Below are positions 42,253 to 50,469 of a DNA stretch of 64,000 nucleotides, in pieces; positions within the stretch are counted from its first letter, which is position 1, and each line of letters opens with the position of its first letter. Below the pieces are notes generated by a model. It worked only from the letters and a program-made list of their open reading frames with translations. It was not told where the DNA came from and ran no database searches. A program made the translations under genes and the position numbers. Source of the DNA: Empedobacter sedimenti (GTDB taxonomy: Bacteria; Bacteroidota; Bacteroidia; Flavobacteriales; Weeksellaceae); assembly GCF_030005555.1 (NCBI RefSeq), contig NZ_JASCQG010000001.1:62001-126000 (forward strand), given 5' to 3'.

Positions 42253-44016
42253 ATGGAAGCAATCAGAATTTTTGATTTACCAAAACGTCAGCTGGAAAAG
42301 TTTCCTGATTTATCCATGTTTGTTTCCAAACAAAATGGAGAATGGAAACCAATGAAAACCACAACTTTTTTAGAACATGTTGATATAATCTCAAAAGGAT
42401 TGATCGCTTGTGGAGTTCAGCCAGGTGAAAAAGTGGGATTAATCTCAGAAAATCGTGTCGAATGGAATATGATAGATTATGCAATACAACAAATCGGAGC
42501 TGTTGTAGTAGCAATTTATCCAAATATTTCTGATAACGATTACGAATATATTTTTAAGGATTCGGATATAAAAGTATGTTTTACAAGTAACCTCGATTTG
42601 TATACGCGAATCAATCAACTCAAAACAAAATTGCCCTCATTAGAGCAATTGTACTCGATTGATGAGTTTGAAAATACAGAAAGTTGGAATGTTTTAATCG
42701 AAAAAGGAAAAACAATTCAACAAGAAGAAATAGACAAACGAGCTATAAATGTGAAACATGAAGATTTAGCTTTTTTGATTTATACTTCTGGAACAACAGG
42801 AAATCCGAAAGGTGTAATGTTGTCGCACAAAAACATTATAGCAGATGTTATTGCTTGTGAATATTCAACACCGCTTGATCCTTATGATCGTGCTTTGACC
42901 TTTCTTCCTGCATGTCATGCATATGAGCGTACGATTCAATATTTATATGTGTACATGGGAATTTCGATCTATTTTGCAGAATCAATTGACAAGATTGGCG
43001 ATAATTTAAAGGAAATAAAGCCACATATGATTACGGCTGTTCCTCGTGTGATTGAAAAAGTCTACGAAAAAATCATGCAAACAGGAGCGCAATTATCAGG
43101 TTTTAAGAAATCTATTTTTGATTGGGCTGTAAAAGTTGGCGATGAGTTTGTTTTAGAAGATGATCAGCGTTCGGCAATTTATAATTTGAAATTAGCAATT
43201 GCCCGAAAATTAGTTTTACACAAATGGTACGATGGTCTTGGAGGCGAATTAAAAGCCATTGTAACGGGAAGTGCAGCGATTCAGCAACGAATTGTTCGCG
43301 TGTTTTTAGCTGCCGAAATTCCAATTTACGAAGGTTATGGATTGACAGAAGCTTCACCAGTAATTGCGGTGAATTGTTTCCGTCGAGGGAAAAAGATTGG
43401 AACTGTTGGACCTCCGCTGAAAGGTGTTGAAGTAAAATTAGCCGATGATGGTGAAATTTTAGTGAAAGGTGATATTGTGATGATGGGTTATCATAATTTG
43501 CCAGAAAAAACTGCCGAAGAAATCAAAAATGGTTGGCTATATACGGGGGATATTGGCGAATGGGTAGACAATAAATTCCTTAAAATTGTTGACCGTAAAA
43601 AAGAAATGTACAAAACGTCAGGAGGGAAATATATTGTTCCGCAACAAATTGAAATGAAAATGATAGAATCGCCATTCATCGAGCAATTGATGGTTGTTGG
43701 AGAAGGCGAGAAGTTTCCTGGTGCTTTTGTAGTTCCGAGTTATATAAATTTAAAAAAATGGGCGCAGTCAAATGCTTCAGAAATTGTAAATCTTTCTCAT
43801 GATGATTTTCAGAAAAATGATGTTGTCAAAAAGAAATTAGAAGACGAAATCAATCAACTGAATACTAATTTTGGACATTGGGAGCAAATCAAAAAGATTG
43901 CAATTATTCCAAATGAAATGACTGTAGAAGGTGGTGAATTGACACCAACACTAAAGTTTAAACGAAAAATTATTTTAGAAAAATATAAAAAACAATATCA
44001 AGAAATTTTTGGATAA
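42253..44016 (+). CDS. long-chain acyl-CoA synthetase (AMP-forming), second copy
   Basis: 587 residues from MEAIRIFDLPKRQLEKFPD; a TTG-initiated extension to 42184 is rejected since the first copy begins at the equivalent place. The adenylation motifs match the first copy nearly residue for residue (LIYTSGTTGNPKGVMLSHKN, IYEGYGLTEASPVIAVN, GWLYTGDIGEW, DRKKEMYKTSGGKY). The two are old tandem paralogues separated by the DoxX gene. Differences in the substrate-channel regions could give different chain-length preference, which cannot be read here. Confidence 0.93.
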   Translation: MEAIRIFDLPKRQLEKFPDLSMFVSKQNGEWKPMKTTTFLEHVDIISKGLIACGVQPGEKVGLISENRVEWNMIDYAIQQIGAVVVAIYPNISDNDYEYIFKDSDIKVCFTSNLDLYTRINQLKTKLPSLEQLYSIDEFENTESWNVLIEKGKTIQQEEIDKRAINVKHEDLAFLIYTSGTTGNPKGVMLSHKNIIADVIACEYSTPLDPYDRALTFLPACHAYERTIQYLYVYMGISIYFAESIDKIGDNLKEIKPHMITAVPRVIEKVYEKIMQTGAQLSGFKKSIFDWAVKVGDEFVLEDDQRSAIYNLKLAIARKLVLHKWYDGLGGELKAIVTGSAAIQQRIVRVFLAAEIPIYEGYGLTEASPVIAVNCFRRGKKIGTVGPPLKGVEVKLADDGEILVKGDIVMMGYHNLPEKTAEEIKNGWLYTGDIGEWVDNKFLKIVDRKKEMYKTSGGKYIVPQQIEMKMIESPFIEQLMVVGEGEKFPGAFVVPSYINLKKWAQSNASEIVNLSHDDFQKNDVVKKKLEDEINQLNTNFGHWEQIKKIAIIPNEMTVEGGELTPTLKFKRKIILEKYKKQYQEIFG

Positions 44017-44018
44017 TT

Positions 44019-44051
44019 AAAAAGAGTCTCAGTTTTTGAGGCTCTTTTTTT
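44019..44051 (+). terminator. terminator hairpin
   Basis: AAAGAGTCTCA with its near-complement TGAGGCTCTTT around a TTTT loop, then T run at 44044-44051. Follows the acyl-CoA synthetase gene. Confidence 0.8.
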
Positions 44052-44057
44052 ATAACC

Positions 44058-44086
44058 TTTGATTAAGATTAAAATCTATATTTTTG
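44058..44086 (+). promoter_or_regulatory. consensus flavobacterial promoter
   Basis: TTTG (44058-44061), 17-base spacer, TATTTTTG (44079-44086). Both elements fit the Bacteroidota TTTG / TAnnTTTG pattern and stand 15 bases before the TTG start at 44102. Confidence 0.6.
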
Positions 44087-44101
44087 TAAAAACAAAATCA
44101 G

Positions 44102-44635
44102 TTGAATTCAGTTAAAGTTTACGCAAAACAGACAAGCAATTGGGGATTATTATTTGGTAGTCTTTTATTTTTTGCTTGTTCAATTTATTTATTTCTAAAC
44201 GCCAATCAAGTTAATTCTCCGCAAACTGCAAAAGTTTTAAGTGGAATTTTATTTGTTCCAAGTTTACTATTCATCATCGTTTCAATCAAAAAATTGATGA
44301 AAAAACAATTGATTTTATTGATAGATAAAAAAGGAATCGTTTACAAACCTACGGATCATTTGAATTATATTGAATGGGGAAAAATTCTGGAAATTGAAGA
44401 ACTGAAATTACCTCGCCAACGTGTAATTAATATAAAAGTTATTGATGCTGATGATTTTATCAATAATGAATCTCAAAAATTCTTACAAGCGCGCATGAGA
44501 TTTTGGAATAAAATGTACGGTGCTGTTGTTTCGTTTGACGCCAATACATTAGATAAAAATCACTTCGAAATCATGAATCTTTTTGATGAATTTATGGAAG
44601 ATTATAAGATTTCTACAGCGTCAAAAAATGATTAA
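44102..44635 (+). CDS. STM3941 family protein
   Basis: 177 residues with a TTG start supported by the promoter just upstream. Two hydrophobic segments (WGLLFGSLLFFACSIYLFL and LSGILFVPSLLFIIVSI) are followed by LILLIDKKGIVYKPTDHLNYIEWGKILEIEE, the PH-like C-terminal region typical of STM3941 family membrane proteins. Function unknown. Confidence 0.75.
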   Translation: MNSVKVYAKQTSNWGLLFGSLLFFACSIYLFLNANQVNSPQTAKVLSGILFVPSLLFIIVSIKKLMKKQLILLIDKKGIVYKPTDHLNYIEWGKILEIEELKLPRQRVINIKVIDADDFINNESQKFLQARMRFWNKMYGAVVSFDANTLDKNHFEIMNLFDEFMEDYKISTASKND

Positions 44636-44651
44636 TTCGAAAGAATAGACT

Positions 44652-44663
44652 ATTTTTGCAGCA
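44652..44663 (+). promoter_or_regulatory. TAnnTTTG box before the helicase gene
   Basis: TATTTTTG at 44652-44659 ends three bases before the ATG at 44663; as for the FKBP gene, a transcript from it would be almost leaderless. No clear -33 element. Confidence 0.35.
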
Positions 44664-45970
44664 TGCAAATCGATTTACTTTATAAAAATTTGGGCATCAA
44701 AGATATGAATGCAATGCAACGTTCAGCATTCAAAATGTCCGAAAATCAACGAGATTTAATTCTATTATCACCAACAGGTTCTGGTAAAACTTTGGCGTTT
44801 TTATTTCCGACTTTAAGAGATTTAAATCCAGAAGCAAAAGGTGTTCAAACCTTAATTTTAGTTCCTGCGCGTGAGTTAGCTTTACAAATCGAAACAGTTT
44901 TCAAATCGATGAAATCTGATTATAAAGTAACGTGTTGTTATGGTGGACACAATACAAAAGTTGAGCAAAATACTTTGTTAGAAGCTCCGGCTGTATTAAT
45001 CGGGACTCCAGGACGTATTGCGTATCATTTGCGTAACGAAAATTTTGATCCTACAACTGTTCAAACTTTAGTTTTAGATGAGTTTGATAAAGCGTTAGAA
45101 TTAGGTTTTCAAGAAGATATGAGCTTTATTGTTGAGCAACTTTCTGGCTTGAAACAACGAATTTTGACTTCTGCTACAGAAATGGAAAACATTCCAGAAT
45201 TTGTTGGCTTGAATGACGAAAAAATCGTGAGCTATCTAAAACAAATCGAGGTAAAACCAGATTTGCACATGAAAGTCGTAAACACGATTTCTGAAGATAA
45301 ATTAGATACATTATTCAATTTGATTTGTAAAATTGGAAGCAAACGTATGTTGATTTTCTGTAATCACCGTGATGCTGTAGATCGTATTAGTAATTTGTTG
45401 CATGAAAAAGGAATTGCGCGCGAAAGTTTTCATGGAGGAATGGAGCAAGACGAACGCGAACGTGCGTTGTTAAAATTCCGTAATGATTCGGTTCGAGTTT
45501 TAATCACTACAGATTTGGCTGCGCGTGGTTTGGATATTCCAGAGGTTGATTCGATTATTCATTATCAATTACCTACAAAAGAAGCTGCTTTTATACATAG
45601 AAATGGACGTACAGCACGTATGAATGCAAAAGGTTTTGTGTATTTAATTATCAGTAATGAAGAAAATTTTCCGTTTGTAAACAATGATTTACCTGTCGAA
45701 AATTTAGGTGGAACATATAAAATTCCTGAACGTACTCCTTACCAAACGATTTATATTTCTGCAGGAAAAAAAGACAAAGTCAATAAAGTTGATATTGTTG
45801 GATTTTTATTCAAAAAAGGTGAATTGGAGAAAAACGATGTCGGAATTATTGAAGTAAAAGATACCACTTCGTATGTTGCGATTAACCGTAAAAAAGTTCC
45901 AGACTTATTGAAAAAATTGAACGGTCAAAAAGTAAAAAATAAGAAAGTAAAAATGCAAATTGCATACTAA
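44663..45970 (+). CDS. DEAD/DEAH box RNA helicase, DbpA-like
   Basis: 435 residues. Motifs in order: Q motif region (MNAMQRSAF), I LSPTGSGKTLAF (Lys42), Ia PARELALQ, Ib GTPGR, II VLDEFDKAL, III SATEME, V TTDLAARGLDIPEV and VI HRNGRTAR. The Walker B motif is DEFD rather than DEAD, which should still bind Mg-ATP. The last 75 residues (KGELEKNDVGIIEVKDTTSYVAINRKKVPDLLKKLNGQKVKNKKVKM) look like a DbpA RNA-binding domain, which targets 23S rRNA in E. coli. A role in large-subunit assembly is inference. Confidence 0.9.
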   Translation: MQIDLLYKNLGIKDMNAMQRSAFKMSENQRDLILLSPTGSGKTLAFLFPTLRDLNPEAKGVQTLILVPARELALQIETVFKSMKSDYKVTCCYGGHNTKVEQNTLLEAPAVLIGTPGRIAYHLRNENFDPTTVQTLVLDEFDKALELGFQEDMSFIVEQLSGLKQRILTSATEMENIPEFVGLNDEKIVSYLKQIEVKPDLHMKVVNTISEDKLDTLFNLICKIGSKRMLIFCNHRDAVDRISNLLHEKGIARESFHGGMEQDERERALLKFRNDSVRVLITTDLAARGLDIPEVDSIIHYQLPTKEAAFIHRNGRTARMNAKGFVYLIISNEENFPFVNNDLPVENLGGTYKIPERTPYQTIYISAGKKDKVNKVDIVGFLFKKGELEKNDVGIIEVKDTTSYVAINRKKVPDLLKKLNGQKVKNKKVKMQIAY

Positions 45971-45982
45971 AAATAGAATTTT

Positions 45983-46279
45983 ATGTTAGCACACCACGTA
46001 TTATTTTGGTTAAAAGATGACGCTACAGAAGCTGAAGTGAATACATTTCACCAAGCTTTGAAAGATTTAGAACCAATTGCTCCTTCAGCATTTTTTCATG
46101 TTGGTACACCAGCAAATATCGAAAGAGATGTTATCGACGCTTCGTATTCGTTTTCTTTGTTTGCAGCTTTTGAAACGATGGAACAATTTGAAGCCTATCA
46201 AAAACATCCACAACACATTGAGTTTTTGAATGGACCAAATAAATTAGCAAAACGAGTATTAATCTATGATGCAGATTAA
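45983..46279 (+). CDS. Dabb family (stress-responsive A/B barrel) protein
   Basis: 98 residues. MLAHHVLFWLKDDATEAEVNTFHQALKDL and YSFSLFAAFETMEQFEAYQKHPQHIEFL are the start and second half of the dimeric alpha/beta barrel Dabb domain. Cytoplasmic, substrate unknown. Twelve bases after the helicase gene, so probably cotranscribed; a terminator follows. Confidence 0.92.
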   Translation: MLAHHVLFWLKDDATEAEVNTFHQALKDLEPIAPSAFFHVGTPANIERDVIDASYSFSLFAAFETMEQFEAYQKHPQHIEFLNGPNKLAKRVLIYDAD

Positions 46280-46301
46280 TCATTACAAAAAATATAAACT
46301 T

Positions 46302-46328
46302 AAATCCGTCAAATTGACGGATTTTTTT
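46302..46328. terminator. bidirectional terminator hairpin
   Basis: AAATCCGTC (46302-46310), five-base loop, GACGGATTT (46316-46324), then T run. Confidence 0.88.
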
Positions 46329-46824
46329 ATTCTAATAATTCAAGGTTTGAATCAAGAACCTTTTTAAAATTTGGTGAAATAGAACAATCTACTTCAAACT
46401 TAAATATTAATTCATTATTGCGTAGCAGAATTCCTTTATTAATCAGACCAATAATTGTTGAGTCTTGAAAATCAAATCTTAAAGTGTTCTTATTTTCAGA
46501 GTAAAATGTTTTAATAAACCCTTTTTCATAATTGTCTAATTGTTCTAAAGTATTTTTGATTGATTTTAATTCTTTATTTTTCTTAAAAAATAAATCAATT
46601 TTTGAATGTAGTTTAGAAAATAAAATAGAAAGTGTTGATATAAATGAAAGTAAGAATCCGGTTATAAATATCCATTTATATTCTACAAGTATGGACAATT
46701 TGTAATTGTTTAGGATATTTTCTGGAATTAGAATTATTGTTAAACAAATAGTTAATATAGGTATTAATTTATTTAATTTAAGATTTATTAATTCAATAAT
46801 ATCTTTTGCTGAAATTATACTCAT
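46327..46824 (-). CDS. superinfection-exclusion-B-like membrane protein
   Basis: 165 residues. Two hydrophobic segments near residues 20-35 and 50-68, then a soluble tail with LEQLDNYEKGFIKTFYSENKNTLRFDFQDSTIIGLINKGILLRNNE. That arrangement resembles SieB-type superinfection exclusion proteins, in which two membrane helices precede a winged-helix-like tail. The match is by pattern only. A stand-alone gene next to a toxin remnant, so the spot may be a small defence or mobile-gene site. Confidence 0.5.
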   Translation of the reverse strand: MSIISAKDIIELINLKLNKLIPILTICLTIILIPENILNNYKLSILVEYKWIFITGFLLSFISTLSILFSKLHSKIDLFFKKNKELKSIKNTLEQLDNYEKGFIKTFYSENKNTLRFDFQDSTIIGLINKGILLRNNELIFKFEVDCSISPNFKKVLDSNLELLE

Positions 46825-46880
46825 TTAATTTTTTCTGATTTCTAATATTGTGTAAAATTAATTAATTATTCTTATTTTGA

Positions 46881-47018
46881 ATTAAAGATTCAAATAATAG
46901 TTTCAAACATAAATATGCAGGATTTTGGTCAAGAAGAATTGATCATGAACATCGGTTAATTTATCGTGTTGTAGAAGACGAGATTCAAATTGTGAAATGT
47001 CGTTTTCATTATGATTGA
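46881..47018 (+). pseudogene. YoeB/Txe-type toxin remnant (C-terminal)
   Basis: The frame reads FKHKYAGFWSRRIDHEHRLI (46902-46961) and runs to CRFHYD then stop at 47016-47018. This is the C-terminal half of YoeB mRNA interferases, which end with L-x-G-x-W-S-R-R-I-x-x-x-H-R-L-V-Y and C-R-x-H-Y. About 45 N-terminal residues and the partner antitoxin are absent; the frame has no start and is closed by a stop at 46878. The intergenic stretch 46825-47154 holds nothing else that I can identify. Confidence 0.82.
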
Positions 47019-47154
47019 TATACTTCTTTATAACTCAACTATATAATCTATGATGTAATAATCACGAATTTCTATCAAAATAAGCGAATAATCGTTACAA
47101 ATACCCGTAAATTTGCAAATGATTTCTGAAAAGGAAATCAATAGAATTTAAGCA

Positions 47155-47916
47155 ATGATTATAGAGACAGAAGAAGAGTTAATCGGAATGAAAAAAGTCA
47201 GCGAAGCTGTAGCCGTTACTCTTAAAGAGATGAAAGATTATGTAAAACCTGGAATGTCTACGTTAGAATTAGATCAATTTGGCGCGACAATAATGGCTAA
47301 GTTTGGATGCAAATCTGCTCCATTCGAAACTTATAAATTTCCTGGTTATACTTGCTTAAGTGTGAATGAAGAAATTTGTCACGGAATTCCAAGAGCTGAT
47401 AAAATTTTAAAAGAAGGAGATGTGATTAATATTGATGTTTCTGGAGAATTAGGTGGTTTTTGGGCTGATAATGGAGGATCTATTGTTGTTGGAGATGATG
47501 TAAATGGTTATCAAAAAATTGTAAATGCTTCGATTTCTGCACTTCAAAAAGCTGTTGGAGCAGTGAAATCTGGCGTTAAAATTGCCGATATTGGTGGAAT
47601 TATTGAGAAAGAAGCAAAAAAACATCATTATCATGTGATCGAGAATTTAACTGGTCATGGAGTAGGACGCTCGTTGCACGAAGAACCGTTAGATTTGATG
47701 AATTTCCGCGATCCTGATGATAAACGTCGTTTTCGTAAAAATTCGGTCATTGCTTTAGAAACTTTTATTTCAGAAAATTCTTACGAAGCAATTGAACAAG
47801 CTGATGGTTGGACGATGATAGGAAATGCTCCTGGTGTTTTTGCTCAACATGAACATACTGTTTTGGTTACATCGGAAGGGCCTATGATTTTGACTTTAAT
47901 GAATGGAAATTGGTAA
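47155..47916 (+). CDS. map: methionine aminopeptidase, type I
   Basis: 253 residues. The five metal ligands are present: Asp94 (NIDVSGE), Asp105 (FWADNGG), His168 (LTGHGVGRSLHE), Glu202 (ALETFIS) and Glu233 (FAQHEHTV). It removes the initiator Met from nascent proteins in the cytoplasm. The segment between the two Asp (GELGGFWADNGG) differs from the E. coli enzyme, so it may be a second, divergent copy of the enzyme in this genome. It overlaps or abuts the following hypothetical gene. Confidence 0.93.
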   Translation: MIIETEEELIGMKKVSEAVAVTLKEMKDYVKPGMSTLELDQFGATIMAKFGCKSAPFETYKFPGYTCLSVNEEICHGIPRADKILKEGDVINIDVSGELGGFWADNGGSIVVGDDVNGYQKIVNASISALQKAVGAVKSGVKIADIGGIIEKEAKKHHYHVIENLTGHGVGRSLHEEPLDLMNFRDPDDKRRFRKNSVIALETFISENSYEAIEQADGWTMIGNAPGVFAQHEHTVLVTSEGPMILTLMNGNW

Positions 47917-47924
47917 AATATTAT

Positions 47925-48224
47925 ATGAAGAAAAACGATTATATACAAGTTGATCGAGAAGTGGTCAAAAAAATGAGCGAAGATATTCAGGCTTATTTAA
48001 CAGAGAATAACCTAGAACGTGTGAAAACAAAAGATATGATGCCTTTTTTGATAGAGAAAGGATATTTTCCTCACGATCGTAAAAAAGGATATCCGTTGCG
48101 TCAAATTTTAACTGATTTAAGAAAATCAGAAGAATTACATTTATTACCACAAGCATTTCCAGAATTTTTGGAAGTAGAAAATAAAAAAACTTCAACGTAT
48201 TGGTATTTTAGTCCAATCAAATAG
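47925..48224 (+). CDS. hypothetical protein
   Basis: 99 residues from MKKNDYIQVDREVVKKMSED, eight bases after the methionine aminopeptidase stop; a frame starting at 47910 would overlap that gene. Lys-rich, no signal or membrane segment. RVKTKDMMPFLIEKGYFPHDRKKGYPLRQILTDLRKSEELHLLPQAFPEFLEVE has no family that I recognise. Likely cotranscribed with the aminopeptidase. Confidence 0.6.
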   Translation: MKKNDYIQVDREVVKKMSEDIQAYLTENNLERVKTKDMMPFLIEKGYFPHDRKKGYPLRQILTDLRKSEELHLLPQAFPEFLEVENKKTSTYWYFSPIK

Positions 48225-48229
48225 TATAA

Positions 48230-48256
48230 GGCACTTCAATTGAGGTGCTTTTTTAT
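48230..48256 (+). terminator. terminator hairpin
   Basis: GCACTTCAATTGAGGTGC (48231-48248) followed by a T run. Confidence 0.8.
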
Positions 48257-48435
48257 TGTTAACATTTTCTAAATCCTCTTCATTTGGAATATTAATTGAT
48301 AGTTTTAGTTGATTTTTAATGTATTTTATAGAATAAAACGATTTCTTATCTTATGTCAATGAAATCTAGTTGATGTCTGAACTAAATTTGTCCTATCAAA
48401 ATAATTAATTAAAACAATCAAAGTAATTATTCGTT

Positions 48436-49008
48436 ATGAAAAAATTATTATTCACGTTAATGTTATCAGCAGCTTCAATGTCTGCATTTGCTCAAAACTA
48501 TACAAACGATAAAGCGCATTCAAAATTAGGTTTTTCAGTTTCTCACATGACAATTTCTGATGTTGAAGGACAATTCCAAAATTTTGATGTTCATTTAAAC
48601 TTTACAAAAGAAGATTTTAGCGATGCAAAATTTCATGTTGTTGCAGATATTAACTCAATTAATACAGGAGTCGAAGCACGTGATAATCATTTAAAATCAG
48701 CAGATTTTTTCAATACAGCTAAAAACTCAAAATTAGAGTTTTCTTCAAAAGGAATTTCTCGTGTTAAAGGAAATCAATTTAAAATGACAGGAGATTTAAC
48801 AATGAACGGAGTAACTAAACCAGTAGTTTTAAAGTTAATTTATAATGGAAGTATAGATAATAGAGGAACTAAAACTTACGGATTTACTGTAAAAGGTGAT
48901 GTAAAAAGAAGTGATTTTAATATTGGAGGTAATATTCCAGAAGCAGTTGTTGGTGATATTGTGACATTAACTTCAAATTTAGAATTTGCTACACCAAAAA
49001 CTAAATAA
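48436..49008 (+). CDS. YceI family protein, secreted
   Basis: 190 residues with a signal peptide ending SAFAQ. NDKAHSKLGFSVSHMTISDVEGQFQNFDV, DNHLKSADFFNTAKNSKLEFSS and MNGVTKPVVLKL mark the YceI lipocalin-like barrel, which binds isoprenoid lipids. A second, unexported YceI protein is at 49896; the DOPA-dioxygenase-like gene lies between them. It may be induced with that gene under stress. Confidence 0.93.
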   Translation: MKKLLFTLMLSAASMSAFAQNYTNDKAHSKLGFSVSHMTISDVEGQFQNFDVHLNFTKEDFSDAKFHVVADINSINTGVEARDNHLKSADFFNTAKNSKLEFSSKGISRVKGNQFKMTGDLTMNGVTKPVVLKLIYNGSIDNRGTKTYGFTVKGDVKRSDFNIGGNIPEAVVGDIVTLTSNLEFATPKTK

Positions 49009-49036
49009 TAAATAAAATATTATAATTATAAAAATC

Positions 49037-49855
49037 GTGGATTTCAATAGTTTAAAATCAATTACATCAAGTTTTTCTTCAACTAAAAAAATGCCTGTTT
49101 TATTTTTAGGACATGGCTCTCCGATGAATGCAATCGAAGAAAATAGTTTTGTAGAAGGGTGGAGAAGTATTGGTAAATCGATTCCAAAACCTAATGCGAT
49201 AATTTGTATCTCGGCGCATTGGGAAACGAACGGGACTAAGGTTACAGCATTACAGCAGCCGAAAACAATTCACGATTTTTATGGTTTTCCTCAAGCTTTA
49301 TTTGATGTTCAATATCCAGCGCCAGGAAGTCCAGAATTAGCAACTGAAGTCAAAAATTTAATTAAAACAACAGAGGTCGATTTAGACAACATTTGGGGAT
49401 TTGACCATGGTTCTTGGAGTGTAATTAAATTTTTGTATCCAGAAGCGGATGTTCCGATGATAGAGCTGAGTTTGGATGTTAATAGAACTCCAAAGCAACA
49501 TTATGAGTTAGCGAGAGAATTAGATGCTTTACGTAGTAAAGGTGTATTAATAGTAGGAAGTGGAAATGTAGTTCATAATTTACGAGCGCTTAATTGGAAT
49601 GAACCTGATGCAGGTTATGATTGGGCTTATGAAGTAAATGATTCATTCAAAAATATTTTGCAATCAGGGAATCATGATGAACTTTTCAATTTCGGACAAA
49701 AAGGAAGTGCATATAATTTAGCAATACCTTCTATGGAACACTATTTGCCATCTATTTATGCATTAGCATTGCAAGGAAAAGAAGAAGAGATAACAATTTT
49801 CAATGACAAATTAATATACGGGTCATTAGGAATGTTATCATTCAAAATAGGATAA
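49037..49855 (+). CDS. ygiD: 4,5-DOPA dioxygenase extradiol family protein
   Basis: 272 residues with a GTG start; a later ATG at 49091 would remove 18 residues. PVLFLGHGSPMNAIEENSFVEGW, ICISAHWETNGTKV, GFPQALFDVQYPAPGSPELA, DHGSWSVIKFLYP and VGSGNVVHNLRALNW are the conserved blocks; the His of LGHGSP, SAHWE and FDHGSW are metal-ligand candidates. Family members are LigB-like extradiol enzymes, cytoplasmic. Confidence 0.93.
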   Translation: MDFNSLKSITSSFSSTKKMPVLFLGHGSPMNAIEENSFVEGWRSIGKSIPKPNAIICISAHWETNGTKVTALQQPKTIHDFYGFPQALFDVQYPAPGSPELATEVKNLIKTTEVDLDNIWGFDHGSWSVIKFLYPEADVPMIELSLDVNRTPKQHYELARELDALRSKGVLIVGSGNVVHNLRALNWNEPDAGYDWAYEVNDSFKNILQSGNHDELFNFGQKGSAYNLAIPSMEHYLPSIYALALQGKEEEITIFNDKLIYGSLGMLSFKIG

Positions 49856-49895
49856 AAAATAAATCAATTTAAATAACAAACAAAAAACAAAAATT

Positions 49896-50414
49896 ATGGC
49901 AACAAAATGGAATTTAGATCCTTCTCATTCAGAAGTACAATTTAAAGTAAAACATATGGTAATTTCTACAGTAACAGGAAATTTTGATCATTTCAATGCT
50001 GGTGTAGAAAGTAATGATGATAATTTTTCTGATGCGAAATTTGAATTTGACGCAAAAGTAGAATCAATCAATACAAAAAACTCAGATCGTGACGGACATT
50101 TAAAATCAGCTGACTTTTTTGCAGCAGAACAATTTCCTGAAATGAAATTTGAGAGTACTTCAGGTATTCAGAATGGTAAAATTGAAGGAACATTAGAAAT
50201 CCGTGGAGAAAAACAACCAATTACTTTAAATGCTGATTTTGGTGGTGTAATTAAAGATCCTTACGGATTAACTCGTGCTGGATTTGAGTTTTCAGGAGAA
50301 ATCAACCGTAAAGATTATGGTTTAGGATGGAGTCAAGTAACAGAAGCTGGTGGATTAGTCGTTTCTGATAAAGTAAAATTATTGGTTAATTTAGAGTTTA
50401 CTCAAGCCCAATAA
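49896..50414 (+). CDS. YceI family protein, cytoplasmic
   Basis: 172 residues, no signal peptide. MATKWNLDPSHSEVQFKVKHMVISTVTGNFDHF and DGHLKSADFFAAEQFPEMKFES are the YceI start and core; GEKQPITLNADFGGVIKDPYGLTRAGFEF the second half. It differs from the exported copy at 48436 and is 41 bases after ygiD. Confidence 0.93.
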   Translation: MATKWNLDPSHSEVQFKVKHMVISTVTGNFDHFNAGVESNDDNFSDAKFEFDAKVESINTKNSDRDGHLKSADFFAAEQFPEMKFESTSGIQNGKIEGTLEIRGEKQPITLNADFGGVIKDPYGLTRAGFEFSGEINRKDYGLGWSQVTEAGGLVVSDKVKLLVNLEFTQAQ

Positions 50415-50439
50415 TATATATAAGTTTTTAATAGCAATT

Positions 50440-50469
50440 AAAAAGGCAACTCAAACGAGTTGCCTTTTT
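50440..50469. terminator. bidirectional terminator hairpin
   Basis: AAAAAGGCAACTC (50440-50452), loop AAAC, GAGTTGCCTTTTT (50457-50469). Confidence 0.92.

Noticed and set aside
43224-43430. Small frames inside the acyl-CoA synthetase, helicase and other large genes
   Set aside because: They overlap well-supported coding sequences in other frames and have the low-complexity composition of shadows.
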